Source of the DNA: Bacillus timonensis
Lineage (GTDB): Bacteria > Bacillota > Bacilli > Bacillales > Bacillaceae_L
Length of the DNA stretch: 38,551 bases
Direction of reading: 5' to 3'
Assembly (NCBI RefSeq): GCF_004799755.1
Contig: NZ_SLUB01000041.1
Coordinates: 1-38,551, forward strand
In this document: positions 23,266 through 32,255 of the stretch, piece by piece
Layout: each line of letters starts with the position of its first letter
Numbering within the stretch: the stretch's first letter is position 1
Translations under genes and position numbers: made by a program
The notes under the pieces: generated by a model
What the model was told of the DNA's origin: nothing
The model's database searches: none
The model's input: only the letters and a program-made list of their open reading frames with translations

Positions 23266-24321
23266 TTATTTAAACCAGTCCGCCTTTTCCATATTTACAA
23301 ATGGGATATCCGTGTCTACTTCCCCTTCGATTTTTGTTATCGTGAAATCAGTCCCATTTACCCATTCACCAAAGTTAAAAATAGCGGGTTCCCGGTCTCC
23401 ACCAAGCGTACACCAAGCTTCTAGTCTACCAGGAAAATAGGCCGACGTATGAATGGTGCCTGCCCAACTTCCGTAAAGTTTAGAAAAGACTCCTTTATCC
23501 GTATCATTTAATAAATGAAAAGCCTCAAGCCCATTTAAATGCATTTTTTCTTCAATCGCCTTCAGTCGTTTATTCGAATCATCAAGGACTCGACGATTTT
23601 CTTCGGTTAAGATTTTAAAATGATTGGTGCAGGTGTATCCTTGCCTTACCTCTACTCTTCTCGGCGAAGTTTCCACGATAAAAGGCATCTCACCACTTCC
23701 ATCAAATAAAACATAGCTAAAAGAACCCCGGTGTGGAATGTCTTTCAACAACTGAACAGCATCCTCAACATTTGCGCATAATTCGAGGATAAGTCTTCCA
23801 ATCATATGACAAATGATTCCGTTCCCCGGGCGCCTCCGGTTCATAAATGTATACCCCATCGATAACCCCTTATCATTCATTCCATCAGAACGTCCGGTAA
23901 TCTTTTGAGTTAAACCAAGGGTTGCATTCCCTCCATCTGACGGTTGAAAAACTACAAGGCGCCCATCATAGGTCTTTGGATGATAATCATAATTTCGTAT
24001 CATGTAATTCTCGCCTACTAAAATCGAACACCCTGAAGGCTTAATATTAACCCTATACCCGCCAAATTCCATCAATACTTTTTCCATCGACCATTCCAAA
24101 GCATCCTGAAGCCCCAAAAGTTCTTCCCACATAAATGGAGCTAAGCGTTCAAATACTTGTTTCGTCTCATCAGGATCGATTCGGAATAAAGGTCTCCTTA
24201 CCTTCCATTGCTGCTCCCGATTCTTCACCAAAAAAGAATCTTTCAGAAGCGTTCCCTGCATATGACCAAAATCATAATGACTTCCCCGAAACTGAATCAC
24301 ATCAGCAAATATCTTCTTCAT
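23266..24321 (-). CDS. C45-type Ntn hydrolase / acyltransferase-like protein
   Basis: A 351-residue protein of the peptidase C45 (acyl-CoA:6-aminopenicillanate acyltransferase-like) and choloylglycine-hydrolase-like group. The likely catalytic Cys is in KPSGCSILVG, followed by the MIRNYDYHP strand typical of these linear-amide hydrolases; the GMNDKGLSMGYTF and TCTNHF segments also fit. Substrate unknown; family members cleave or form amide bonds. ATG 24321 is chosen because GAGGAGG stands 5 bases upstream. The longer open frame runs through a repeat. Confidence 0.85.
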   Translation of the reverse strand: MKKIFADVIQFRGSHYDFGHMQGTLLKDSFLVKNREQQWKVRRPLFRIDPDETKQVFERLAPFMWEELLGLQDALEWSMEKVLMEFGGYRVNIKPSGCSILVGENYMIRNYDYHPKTYDGRLVVFQPSDGGNATLGLTQKITGRSDGMNDKGLSMGYTFMNRRRPGNGIICHMIGRLILELCANVEDAVQLLKDIPHRGSFSYVLFDGSGEMPFIVETSPRRVEVRQGYTCTNHFKILTEENRRVLDDSNKRLKAIEEKMHLNGLEAFHLLNDTDKGVFSKLYGSWAGTIHTSAYFPGRLEAWCTLGGDREPAIFNFGEWVNGTDFTITKIEGEVDTDIPFVNMEKADWFK

Positions 24322-24333
24322 AAAAACCTCCTC

Positions 24334-24360
24334 GGGACTCAGGGACAGGTTCATTGTCCC
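24334..24360 (+). repeat. 27-bp GGGAC palindromic unit
   Basis: A full plus-orientation copy, 12 bp upstream of the C45-type gene start. Confidence 0.9.
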
Positions 24361-24419
24361 TTCCATACGTTTTCCCAGCTGTACCAAAGTTATTTTCTCA
24401 TTTTTCTCCCTGAACGTAA

Positions 24420-24450
24420 AATAGACCAAACCATAAGGCTTGGTCTATTC
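24420..24450 (-). terminator. terminator of the DUF378 gene
   Basis: AATAGACCAA and TTGGTCTATT form a 10-bp stem, followed by TTTACG on the minus strand. Confidence 0.8.
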
Positions 24451-24469
24451 GTGGACATGCTACTTAAGT

Positions 24470-24694
24470 TTAAGTTCTGCTCGTTTCGGGAACAACTTCT
24501 CGATCAGGTTTGAATAGAAGACTTAGGCTGTATAAACCACTTAAGCCCACTAAACTATAAATAATCCTAGACAAGATTGAATCCTGACCTCCAAAGATTG
24601 CGGCTACCAGATCAAATTGAAAGAAACCGATAAGCCCCCAATTAATTGCCCCTATAATTACTAAAGCAAGCGCAAAACGTTGTAATCCACTCAT
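24470..24694 (-). CDS. DUF378 membrane protein
   Basis: A 74-residue protein with two membrane segments, matching DUF378: the ALALVIIGAINWGLIGFFQF segment carries the conserved GAINWGL, followed by a second hydrophobic stretch around IIYSLVGLSGLYSL. ATG 24694 is eight bases after AGAGGAG; ATG 24697 is also possible. It lies downstream of the TetR gene on the same strand and may be its target. Function unknown. Confidence 0.9.
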   Translation of the reverse strand: MSGLQRFALALVIIGAINWGLIGFFQFDLVAAIFGGQDSILSRIIYSLVGLSGLYSLSLLFKPDREVVPETSRT

Positions 24695-24764
24695 CATTAT
24701 CGCTCCTCTTATGCTTAGTAATTTTAGGTTTTACAATTAAAATTTAAAATATACATGCAAGAGT

Positions 24765-25340
24765 TCAAATTTGTTCCTTTACACCAAAGTGAATTCCATT
24801 TTTAATAAAAGGAATGGCTGACTTTATCATTTCCTCTGGGCTAATTGAATCCGGATTTCTTCTCCATTCGGCGGAAGCCCCGTACATTCCCCAACTCAGC
24901 ATGATAGCCGTTACTTTTAGAGAATTTTCATCATCTGTAGGATGCTGTTCTTTTAACATTTTATAAAAAATGACTTCAAGCTGGTCCCGAATAATTCGGG
25001 CAATTGTATCCTCATATCCTCGATGGCATCGATTTGATAAGGAAAGCTGAAAGTTCGTGATGGCTTTAAAGATGCCGATAAAGGTTTCTTCATTTAATTC
25101 GCTTTGTTGGAAGGATTCGCTATCCAACTTGATTAACAGAACCTCGGATAAAACTTTATCAAGCAGATCATAAATATCTTCAAAATGATAATAAAATGTG
25201 GCCCGATTAATCATTGCTTCTGTGGTAATGTCTTTAATCGTAATGTCTTTAAATTCTTTTTTACTGGAAAGTTCAATAAAGGAATCCATAATAAGTTTTC
25301 GTGTTCGCAGTACTCGGGGGTCAGTTTTCTCTTCTGGCAT
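24765..25340 (-). CDS. TetR/AcrR-family transcriptional regulator
   Basis: A 191-residue protein with an N-terminal TetR HTH (about residues 12-60): RKLIMDSFIELSSKKEFKDI, then the DITTEAMINRATFYYHFEDI recognition segment. The C-terminal helical ligand-binding region is of the bacillar YxaF/DhaS-like kind. Ligand unknown. The ATG is preceded by GGAGG. A perfect palindrome at 25381-25396 upstream is a likely operator. It is divergent from the SpxH-like gene and may control it or the DUF378 gene. Confidence 0.93.
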   Translation of the reverse strand: MPEEKTDPRVLRTRKLIMDSFIELSSKKEFKDITIKDITTEAMINRATFYYHFEDIYDLLDKVLSEVLLIKLDSESFQQSELNEETFIGIFKAITNFQLSLSNRCHRGYEDTIARIIRDQLEVIFYKMLKEQHPTDDENSLKVTAIMLSWGMYGASAEWRRNPDSISPEEMIKSAIPFIKNGIHFGVKEQI

Positions 25341-25380
25341 TTCGTAAGTCCCTCCTACTTTTTCAACAATTTCTCAAATA

Positions 25381-25396
25381 TGTTGGATATCCAACA
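25381..25396 (-). promoter_or_regulatory. palindromic TetR operator candidate
   Basis: TGTTGGATATCCAACA is a perfect 16-bp palindrome 41 bp upstream of the TetR start codon, in the gap shared with the divergent SpxH-like gene. Autoregulation is the usual arrangement for this family. Confidence 0.65.
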
Positions 25397-25471
25397 GATC
25401 ACCTAATCTATTGGTATGTATGCCTCCCATTATCCACTAAAATGAAAGTACAAAGCAAACAGAATGCTTAT

Positions 25472-25498
25472 GGGACAAAGGGACAGGTTCCTTGTCCC
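25472..25498 (+). repeat. 27-bp GGGAC palindromic unit
   Basis: A full plus-orientation copy, 33 bp upstream of the SpxH-like gene start. Confidence 0.9.
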
Positions 25499-25531
25499 AC
25501 CACTAAAAAATGAAAAAGTGAGGGATTTCAA

Positions 25532-26452
25532 ATGACAAACAACAATTTAATGTGTGATTTAGAAACTGGTGTATGTGGAGTAGCAGGAGATGACGAAATG
25601 GAGATAATTGATTTGAACGAACCTACAAAAACAATCGACCTTTACTATGTAACTGACCCTATCTGCTCACATTGCTGGGCACTCGAACCGACATTCCGTC
25701 GCTTCAAAGAACAGTATGGACATTACTTCAATTTCCACACTGTTTTAGGAGGATTACTTGAGAAATGGCATGGTGGACCGGTTGATCCGGCAAATGGAAT
25801 CTTTGGACCTGCAGACGTAGCTGGGCACTGGAGAGAAGTTGGCGAATATTCACGTATGCCAATCGATGGATCATTGATGATTGACAATCCAGTTCAATCT
25901 TCATTCCCGCCATCTCGTGTATACAAGGTGATTCAAAAAAATCATGGTGATGAAAAAGCAAATGAATATTTACGCCATGCCAGAGAAGAACTTTTTGCCT
26001 TTAATCAAAATATTGCTGAAAAATCCGTGATGATTAATAATGTAACTAGTTTAGGGTTAGACGGGGAAGCAATTGTAAATGAAGCAGAATCTGAAGTGGC
26101 CCAACAATTATTAAACGAAGACTTTGCACTTGCCGCGAAACTTGGGGCTAGAGGCTTTCCAACCATTATCATGGTGAACGAAGAAAATAAAGGCGTTAAA
26201 ATTGTGGGCAGCCGTTCATTGGACTACTATGTATCCGGATTATCCAAAATGACAGGTGAAGAAGAACCAAAAGCGAAGCAACAGCCGGCTTTATCTAAGT
26301 TACTCCAAAAGGAACTACTTTTTGCAAAAGAAATTGAAGTCATGTACGACTTAGAACCATCTGAACTTCAAGCATTTGTTGATGCGCAATTAAAACCAGA
26401 AACTTATGAAGAAAAAGAACTACTTGGTGAAAAATATTTTGTGGGAAAATAA
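25532..26452 (+). CDS. DsbA-family protein, SpxH/YjbH-like
   Basis: A 306-residue cytoplasmic protein with a thioredoxin/DsbA fold. The redox motif is CSHC (C45-C48) in TDPICSHCWALEP, closely like the DPLCPECW of B. subtilis SpxH (YjbH). The C-terminal LLFAKEIEVMYDLEPSEL also parallels the SpxH end. SpxH is the adaptor that hands Spx to ClpXP. This one has two extra N-terminal cysteines (C8, C15) and could be a paralogue with another client. The next plus-strand genes encode a sigma factor and a ClpP paralogue. The start follows AGTGAGG. Confidence 0.8.
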   Translation: MTNNNLMCDLETGVCGVAGDDEMEIIDLNEPTKTIDLYYVTDPICSHCWALEPTFRRFKEQYGHYFNFHTVLGGLLEKWHGGPVDPANGIFGPADVAGHWREVGEYSRMPIDGSLMIDNPVQSSFPPSRVYKVIQKNHGDEKANEYLRHAREELFAFNQNIAEKSVMINNVTSLGLDGEAIVNEAESEVAQQLLNEDFALAAKLGARGFPTIIMVNEENKGVKIVGSRSLDYYVSGLSKMTGEEEPKAKQQPALSKLLQKELLFAKEIEVMYDLEPSELQAFVDAQLKPETYEEKELLGEKYFVGK

Positions 26453-26455
26453 AGT

Positions 26456-26520
26456 GGGACAGAGGGACAGGTACACTGTCCCTCTCTTATTTTGGGACGC
26501 GGGACCTGTCCCCGTGTCCC
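26456..26520. repeat. inverted pair of 27-bp GGGAC units
   Basis: A plus copy at 26456-26482 and a minus copy at 26494-26520 are separated by 11 bp, starting 4 bp after the SpxH-like gene. The hairpin could also limit read-through to the sigma-factor gene. Confidence 0.93.
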
Positions 26521-26637
26521 ACGTAAGGTCACCTTTTGTCCTTTTTGAATATTAACAAACCCCACTCATCGTTACTTGTTCAGAGTCTTTACCATACATA
26601 TAATAAAAATAAATAATTTATTTTTTACCCCCGTATC

Positions 26638-26665
26638 TTTTCATACACGTTTATTCGTTTATAAA
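26638..26665 (+). promoter_or_regulatory. possible promoter of the sigma-clpP operon
   Basis: TTTTCA (26638-26643) and TATAAA (26660-26665) are 16 bp apart, 28 bp ahead of the TTG start. This is a weak sigma-A match. The region 26521-26637 is AT-rich with no gene. Confidence 0.4.
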
Positions 26666-26693
26666 GTAGAGACGCGCTGAAGGAGTGATTGTT

Positions 26694-27404
26694 TTGCATA
26701 GTAAGCTTTGGAATGGATCAGAGGATTATAGAGAACAGCAGGAATTTTTTACTGAGGAACAGCTTCAGAAACTCTATCCGGTGCTCCGACGATATTGCCA
26801 GTTTATATCCCAAAACAGCTGGGATGGAGAAGATCTCGTGCAGGAATCCTTGATGAAGGCATGGAAGCATTATCGAAACCACCCTACCATCTCTACAGCT
26901 TTATTAAATAAAATTGCCAAAAATGTATGGGTAGACACGGTGCGAAAACGAAGCAAAGAGTCTCTTGAAGGTATTCCTGATGATGGGTATGATGAATCCA
27001 GGCAAATTGAAGAACGCTATGAGGCTGTACAACAGCTGATGACAAAGCTAACACCGAAGCAAGCTGTGATCTTTGTTTTAAAAGAAGGGTTTCAGTTTCA
27101 ATTATCTGAAATAGCTGAAGTATTAAATACAAATGAAACTGCTGTTAAAGCAGCCGTTTATCGTGCACAACAGAAAATAGAGAAGAAAGTACAATTTCCA
27201 ACTATCGAACAATATTGGACAGACGATGATCGTGAACAAATCCAAAAAGTACTACATGAATCGTTAAACACTCAAGATCCATCCATTTTAATCAGGACGA
27301 TACCTTCTATCCGTTCTTTATCGAAACATACAAATCCGACTTGTTCTATGCAAAAATCACGCCTCTACAAATTTCCTTCAAGCATTGTCTCTATGGCTGC
27401 ATAA
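26694..27404 (+). CDS. RNA polymerase sigma factor (sigma-70 family, ECF-like)
   Basis: A 236-residue protein. Region 2 (about residues 20-90) contains the [18 protein letters not shown] segment and the [19 protein letters not shown] segment. Region 4 (about 115-170) contains [20 protein letters not shown], then the HTH in [21 protein letters not shown] 65-residue C-terminal extension after region 4 is unusual for a bare ECF factor and may be regulatory. No anti-sigma gene is adjacent. The start is TTG, eight bases after AAGGAG. The ClpP gene begins 31 bp downstream. Confidence 0.9.
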   Translation: MHSKLWNGSEDYREQQEFFTEEQLQKLYPVLRRYCQFISQNSWDGEDLVQESLMKAWKHYRNHPTISTALLNKIAKNVWVDTVRKRSKESLEGIPDDGYDESRQIEERYEAVQQLMTKLTPKQAVIFVLKEGFQFQLSEIAEVLNTNETAVKAAVYRAQQKIEKKVQFPTIEQYWTDDDREQIQKVLHESLNTQDPSILIRTIPSIRSLSKHTNPTCSMQKSRLYKFPSSIVSMAA

Positions 27405-27435
27405 AAAGATGCAAGCGAATAAGGAGGAAAACAAT

Positions 27436-28011
27436 ATGAATGCGATACCGTATGTCATTGAACAATCGAGTCGTGGGGAACGTTCGTATGATATTTACTC
27501 GAGGTTATTAAAAGATCGTATTATTTTGATTGGCGACGAAATAACTGATGCTGTTGCCAATAGTATCGTTGCACAGCTATTATTTTTGGCAGCGGATGAT
27601 CCTGAAAAAGATATTTCTCTTTATATAAACAGTCCTGGAGGCTCCACATCTGCTGGTTTTGCCATTTTTGATACGATGCAATACATCAAACCTGATATTA
27701 GAACCATTTGTACGGGTATGGCTGCATCCTTTGGTGCCATGCTTTTGCTAGCCGGAACAAAAGGGAAAAGATTCGCCCTCCCAAATAGTGAAATCATGAT
27801 CCATCAACCCTTAGGCGGGGTGCGCGGGCAAGCAACTGAGATTGAAATTTCCGCAAAACGCATCCTTAAGCTTCGAGAACATACCAATCAAATCATTGCA
27901 GATCGAACCGGTCAACCTGTTGAGAAGGTAGCCAAAGATACCGATCGAGACTATTATATGAGTGCAGAAGAAGCAAAGGCATACGGGATTATAGATGAAA
28001 TAATTATATAA
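27436..28011 (+). CDS. ClpP paralogue (ATP-dependent Clp protease subunit)
   Basis: A 191-residue ClpP serine peptidase subunit. The catalytic triad is intact: S98 in GMAASFGA, H123 in MIHQPLGG and D172 in TDRDYYMS. ClpP forms a tetradecameric chamber fed by ClpX or ClpC. Linkage to a sigma-factor gene, not to the housekeeping clpP neighbourhood, marks it as the second ClpP seen in several bacilli. The ATG follows AAGGAGG. It probably forms an operon with the sigma gene, so its synthesis may be autogenously linked to that sigma. Confidence 0.95.
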   Translation: MNAIPYVIEQSSRGERSYDIYSRLLKDRIILIGDEITDAVANSIVAQLLFLAADDPEKDISLYINSPGGSTSAGFAIFDTMQYIKPDIRTICTGMAASFGAMLLLAGTKGKRFALPNSEIMIHQPLGGVRGQATEIEISAKRILKLREHTNQIIADRTGQPVEKVAKDTDRDYYMSAEEAKAYGIIDEIII

Positions 28012-28029
28012 CCGTCTTTATTAAAAAAA

Positions 28030-28063
28030 GCGAATACCATCTCAAATGGTACTCTCTTTTTAC
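28030..28063 (+). terminator. terminator of the sigma-clpP operon
   Basis: GAATACCAT and ATGGTACTC form a 9-bp stem with one G-U pair, followed by TCTTTTTAC on the plus strand. A-rich sequence on the other side may let it serve the convergent antiporter gene too. Confidence 0.75.
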
Positions 28064-28077
28064 TTTATTATGCTATG

Positions 28078-29394
28078 TTATGCAGCTTTTTCTTTTTCAG
28101 TTTTATTTCGTTTAAATCTTGGAAACCCAATTAGAATGGCGATAATACCACATAGCAAAATTGCTATTGGATAATAGGAATATGGCAAAATGCTAATCGG
28201 CGAAATGGCTGCTAACCCTGATGCAACCAGCATTTGTCCGCCATATGGAACAAGACCTTGCCAACTACTAGAAAAGATATCAAGAATACTTGCTGATTTT
28301 CGTGGATCAATTTGGTATTCATCTGCAATGTTTTTCGCTAATGGGCCAGTAATGATAATAGAGATGGTGTTGTTGGCAGTAGCTAAATCTGTTACACTAA
28401 CCAACCCAGCAATACCAAACTCTGCCCCTTTTTTCGTTTTAATTTTACTCGTTACAAAATTTAGAAGCCACTGAATCCCACCATTATGTTGGATGATGCC
28501 AATCATACCTCCGATTAAAATCGCAACAATTGCCAAATCCTCCATATTAATAACACCTTGGGACACCGCCTTTATAAATCCTGACAGCGTATAAGAGCCA
28601 TCTATTAAACCAATAACCCCTGCAAAAATAGTCCCGCCTAGAAGAACAATTAACACATTAACCCCTAATAATGCAGCAAGTAGGACGGCGACGTATGGGA
28701 CTACTTTAATAAAATCGTAGGAGTAATTTCCCAAGACTTCGGCATTATTCCCAGATGTCACAAACCAAAGAATAATAGCAGTCACAATAACTGCAGGTAA
28801 AACAATTAGAAAATTGGTTTTAAATTTATCACTCATTTTCGTTTGCTGTGTTCGAACTGCTGCAATGGTCGTATCCGAAATCATCGAGAGATTGTCACCA
28901 AACATCGCTCCACCAATGACCGTTCCCATCGCTAACGCCATTGGTATTCCAGTTTGCTCGGCAATGCCAATGCCAATTGGTGCAAGTGCAGCAACCGTTC
29001 CCATCGAAGTTCCCATGGATAAAGAAATGAAACAGCCGACAATAAACAATCCTACCATTAATAGATTACTAGGAATAAAGGTTAAACCCATATTGACGGT
29101 TGATTCCACAGCCCCCATGCCTCTTGCCGTTTCAGCAAATGCACCGGCTAAAATAAAGATAACCGCCAATAGCATAATGTTGGGGTGCCCAGCACCTTTT
29201 GTAAAAATATCAATTTTTGTTGATAACTTTTCTTTTCTATTCATCCCTAATGCAATTGCCGAAGCAATAATGATCGCCACGTTTAATGGCATATTGGAAA
29301 AATCACCGGAAATAGCTCCTGTACCCACAAACAATAAAACAAAAATGAGTAATGGAAGCAAAGCAGAGAAGCTTCCTTTTTTAACATCCGTCAT
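28078..29394 (-). CDS. NhaC-type Na+/H+ antiporter family protein
   Basis: A 438-residue membrane protein with about 11-12 transmembrane segments of the NhaC/ion-transporter superfamily. The SMGTSMGTVAALAPIGIGIA segment, IGGAMFGDNLSMISDTTIAA and the later TDLATANNTISIIITGPLA are the expected core motifs. Close relatives exchange sodium for protons, and some move organic acids (the MleN type). The start is ATG 29394, eight bases after AAAGGAAG. It follows the SDR gene by 24 bp on the same strand, last in the cluster headed by the SAM riboswitch. Confidence 0.9.
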   Translation of the reverse strand: MTDVKKGSFSALLPLLIFVLLFVGTGAISGDFSNMPLNVAIIIASAIALGMNRKEKLSTKIDIFTKGAGHPNIMLLAVIFILAGAFAETARGMGAVESTVNMGLTFIPSNLLMVGLFIVGCFISLSMGTSMGTVAALAPIGIGIAEQTGIPMALAMGTVIGGAMFGDNLSMISDTTIAAVRTQQTKMSDKFKTNFLIVLPAVIVTAIILWFVTSGNNAEVLGNYSYDFIKVVPYVAVLLAALLGVNVLIVLLGGTIFAGVIGLIDGSYTLSGFIKAVSQGVINMEDLAIVAILIGGMIGIIQHNGGIQWLLNFVTSKIKTKKGAEFGIAGLVSVTDLATANNTISIIITGPLAKNIADEYQIDPRKSASILDIFSSSWQGLVPYGGQMLVASGLAAISPISILPYSYYPIAILLCGIIAILIGFPRFKRNKTEKEKAA

Positions 29395-29418
29395 ATCTAA
29401 CACTTCCTTTCATATGAA

Positions 29419-30183
29419 TCAGTGCATTGTCATTCCACCTGTAACATTAATCCCTTGACCTGTCATATAATCTGCGTAGTTTGATGCTAAAAACACTACA
29501 ACATTGGCGATATCTTGAGGTTCAGCCGTTCTGCCTAACGGAACCTGTGAATAGTCCTCTTGCCTGATTAGCTCGGCCGTAAGTCCTCTTAATTCACCGC
29601 CTATTACTCGCTCTTTACGCTTCATGTCGGTTTCTACAATACCAGGACAAACCGCGTTTACATTAATTCCATCCTGAGCCAATTCAATGGCCATTGTTTT
29701 GGTAAGACCTAAAACGGCATGTTTGGAAGCAACATAGCTTCCCATCAAGCGGTACCCATTTTTCCCTGCTTGCGAGGAAATATTAATAATTTTCCCACCT
29801 TGCCCTTGGTCTTTCAGGATTCTTGCTACAGCTTTACTGAACAGGTATACTCCTTTTGCGTTCACGTCCATTACAAGGTCCCAGTCTTTTTCTTTTATAT
29901 CAATGGCATAATCCAATTTAGAAATTCCTGCGTTATTTACTAAAATATCCAAACGTCCAAAATGCTCCACTACTTCTTGAACCGCTTTTTCAACCTGTGC
30001 GCTTTTTGTAACGTCTGCATGGAAGTAAAATAACTGTTCATTGGTATTTTCCGTGTTGATTTCCCTGTCAACTACTGCTACTTTAGCTCCACAGTCTAAA
30101 AAAGCTTCCACAATCGCCTTTCCGATTCCTTGGGCACCGCCCGTAACAATCGCTACTTTTCCTGTTAAATCCATACAATACAT
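29419..30183 (-). CDS. short-chain dehydrogenase/reductase (SDR)
   Basis: A 254-residue classical SDR. The NAD(P) motif TGGAQGIGK is at 14-22, the segment containing NNAG is near residue 90, the catalytic Ser is in NISSQAG, and the YVASK motif supplies Tyr and Lys. A TGQGINVTGGMTMH end fits butanediol/3-oxoacyl reductase-like SDRs. Substrate unknown. Start ATG 30183 is eight bases after GGGGG; ATG 30174 is an alternative. It lies 113 bp after the MetE-like gene with a 27-bp repeat between, and 24 bp before the antiporter gene. Confidence 0.92.
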   Translation of the reverse strand: MYCMDLTGKVAIVTGGAQGIGKAIVEAFLDCGAKVAVVDREINTENTNEQLFYFHADVTKSAQVEKAVQEVVEHFGRLDILVNNAGISKLDYAIDIKEKDWDLVMDVNAKGVYLFSKAVARILKDQGQGGKIINISSQAGKNGYRLMGSYVASKHAVLGLTKTMAIELAQDGINVNAVCPGIVETDMKRKERVIGGELRGLTAELIRQEDYSQVPLGRTAEPQDIANVVVFLASNYADYMTGQGINVTGGMTMH

Positions 30184-30248
30184 ACAGTATTCCCCCATAC
30201 CTCAACATGCAAGAATTCCTATCTAATTACTTGGTTTTATTTTTAAAA

Positions 30249-30275
30249 GGGACGTAGGGACAGGTACACTGTCCC
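30249..30275 (+). repeat. 27-bp GGGAC palindromic unit
   Basis: A full plus-orientation copy in the gap between the MetE-like and SDR genes, inside a same-strand gene series. Confidence 0.9.
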
Positions 30276-30296
30276 TACTTTTTCAATAAATTGCTC

Positions 30297-31400
30297 TTAT
30301 CCCCAAATCTCTTTTGAAATGTCTACGATATACTTTAATTTTGCCCATTGCTCATCTTCCGTTAAAATATTTCCGTGGTGAGTGGATGCAAAACCGCATT
30401 GTGGGCTGATACATAAATTTTCCAGTGGTACAAATTGTGATGCTTCTTTTACACGCGCGATGATATTTTCTTTCGATTCTAATTCTCCACGTTTGGATGT
30501 AAATACACCTAGAACAACGCGAGGGCCGTCATTTGGGATATGCTCTAATGGAGTGAAGTCCCCCGAACGATCGTCGTCATACTCTAGGAAAAAGCCATCT
30601 ACTTTTTCTTTCGCAAACAGGGTTGGGGCAATTTTTGCATAGCTGCCTTCAAATGCCCAGTTAGAGCGGTAATTTCCACGACAAAGGTGAGTTGTGATTG
30701 TTAAATCTTCCGGCTTGCCTTCTAGTACGCCGTTGGCTACTTTTAACGCTAATTCAATTAATTCCTCACGAGTAGAGCCACTATCATTAAAAGGAATTTC
30801 CGGTGCATTCAGACCAGCTATGTACACATCGTCAAGTTGTAGGTAACGACAGCCAGCCTCGTAAAATGCTTTGATTGCCTCACGATAAGTTTGAATAATA
30901 TCATTTGCGTACTCTTCAAGGTTCGGATAGATTTCCTTGTTGCGAATCCCAGCGTTAAACAGTTGATTTGGACTTGGAATCGTTTGTTTTGCAATCGCAC
31001 GGTCACCCACGATTTCCTTAAATTCAATAAAGTCTCTCACATGTGGGTGGTCAGGGTTAAATGAAATTTTCCCGATCACACGCACGTCATAGGCTTCAGT
31101 TTCTTCACCCTTGAATTTAAACCCATGTTCTGGAACGTAGCCTTCTACTCCATTTAAGTGCTCTAAGAAATCTGTATGCCAAAATCTGCGACGAAATTCA
31201 CCATCTGTCACGGCTTGTAAGCCAATTTCAATTTGTTTATCCACAATCTTTTTAATTTCTTCTGTTTCAATTTCATGAAGCTCCTGTGCTGTAATCGCTC
31301 CTGCTTGAACATCCTTTCTAGCCTGATGAATTCTTTCTGGACGCAATAAACTACCTACATGATCTGCACGAAATGGTGCTTTTACTAAAGTTGTTGTCAT
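30297..31400 (-). CDS. MetE C-terminal-like methyltransferase (YxjG/YxjH type)
   Basis: A 367-residue stand-alone catalytic half of cobalamin-independent methionine synthase. The zinc-ligand segments are visible: the TITTHLCRGNYRSNW block, a Glu in FFLEYDDDRSG, and a Cys in ISPQCGFAS. The N-terminal FRADHVGSLLRP and the YLQLDDVYIAGLN segment fit too. B. subtilis YxjG and YxjH, the nearest known proteins, are S-box regulated and act in methionine recovery. Here a SAM riboswitch heads the transcript. The ATG follows AAAAGGAGAG. The exact methyl donor is unknown. Confidence 0.92.
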   Translation of the reverse strand: MTTTLVKAPFRADHVGSLLRPERIHQARKDVQAGAITAQELHEIETEEIKKIVDKQIEIGLQAVTDGEFRRRFWHTDFLEHLNGVEGYVPEHGFKFKGEETEAYDVRVIGKISFNPDHPHVRDFIEFKEIVGDRAIAKQTIPSPNQLFNAGIRNKEIYPNLEEYANDIIQTYREAIKAFYEAGCRYLQLDDVYIAGLNAPEIPFNDSGSTREELIELALKVANGVLEGKPEDLTITTHLCRGNYRSNWAFEGSYAKIAPTLFAKEKVDGFFLEYDDDRSGDFTPLEHIPNDGPRVVLGVFTSKRGELESKENIIARVKEASQFVPLENLCISPQCGFASTHHGNILTEDEQWAKLKYIVDISKEIWG

Positions 31401-31476
31401 TTTTTTCTCTCCTTTTATTAATCTATCATTATATTAGGGTGCGGGCAGTATCCTTTATTCAAAGAACCTATGCTGC

Positions 31477-32229
31477 CTATGGCAAAATAGCAAATGAACG
31501 TACCGGAAATCCGGTTCCTTTTTCCGGCTTAGGACAAATATTAAATATGACTGACCCTTTTGCCGGTACCTTATCAAGGTTAGTTAATAATTCTATTTGA
31601 AATGTATCTTGCTCAAGTACATAATATTCACCAATGAGTGAACCATTTTTCCTAAAATCAATAGCTGCATCCGTATCAAACGTTTCATGGCCAACAGCTT
31701 TAATATTTCTTTCCTCAAATAAAAACTTTAGTGCCTCGATTCCCCAACCCGGAGCGTGACTGTTGCCACCAGAATCTTTATTTTCAAATGCCTCTTTGTT
31801 TGGCCAGCGCTTGCTCCAGTCCGTCCTCAATGCAACAAAAGAACCTGCTTCAATCTCTCCATGTTCTTCTTCAAACTTCAGAATATCATCAACACTTAAA
31901 ATAAAATCATGATTCTCTTCGGCTTCCTTTGACTTATCAATTACAACAAGGGGGAGAACAAGTTCCTTTAACTCCAATTCCTCTAAATAACGTTGATTAG
32001 GAACAAAATGGATGGGGGCATCAATATGCGTTCCGTACTGTCCTGGAAAAGTAAAACGTTGTGCAAAAAATCCATCCTCATGTGTAAAAAGTGTTTTAAA
32101 TTCAGCATCATTAAAAGCTGAGAAATGGGGAGAATCCGGACCAAACGTATGTGTAAGATCAACCCATTCTTTACTTTTTAGAATCTCAAATGCCTTTAAT
32201 AATTCATTTTCAGTTCTTATCGTCGACAT
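31477..32229 (-). CDS. cyclase-family (kynurenine formamidase-like) hydrolase
   Basis: A 250-residue member of the cyclase/KynB family of metal-dependent hydrolases. The signature lies in the FPGQYGTHIDAPIHF segment (HxDxPxHF), with further metal or catalytic positions in the LRTDWSKRWP block and in the VGHETFDTDAA segment. Family members hydrolyse formyl-kynurenine, isatin and other amides or lactones; no tryptophan-pathway gene is nearby, so kynurenine is not implied. ATG 32229 follows TGAGGTGA. It is the first gene behind the SAM riboswitch, 76 bp ahead of the MetE-like gene, which suggests a link to sulfur or methyl metabolism. Confidence 0.9.
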   Translation of the reverse strand: MSTIRTENELLKAFEILKSKEWVDLTHTFGPDSPHFSAFNDAEFKTLFTHEDGFFAQRFTFPGQYGTHIDAPIHFVPNQRYLEELELKELVLPLVVIDKSKEAEENHDFILSVDDILKFEEEHGEIEAGSFVALRTDWSKRWPNKEAFENKDSGGNSHAPGWGIEALKFLFEERNIKAVGHETFDTDAAIDFRKNGSLIGEYYVLEQDTFQIELLTNLDKVPAKGSVIFNICPKPEKGTGFPVRSFAILP

Positions 32230-32255
32230 GCAATCACCTCATTTTAATGGATATG

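Noticed and set aside
23221-23424. Short plus-strand open frames near 23.3 kb
   Set aside because: They overlap the 3' end of the C45-type gene in antisense and have no supporting start signals.
28814-29458. Long open frame on the plus strand opposite the antiporter gene
   Set aside because: It is the antisense shadow of a conserved membrane-protein gene, with no ribosome site or recognisable domain.
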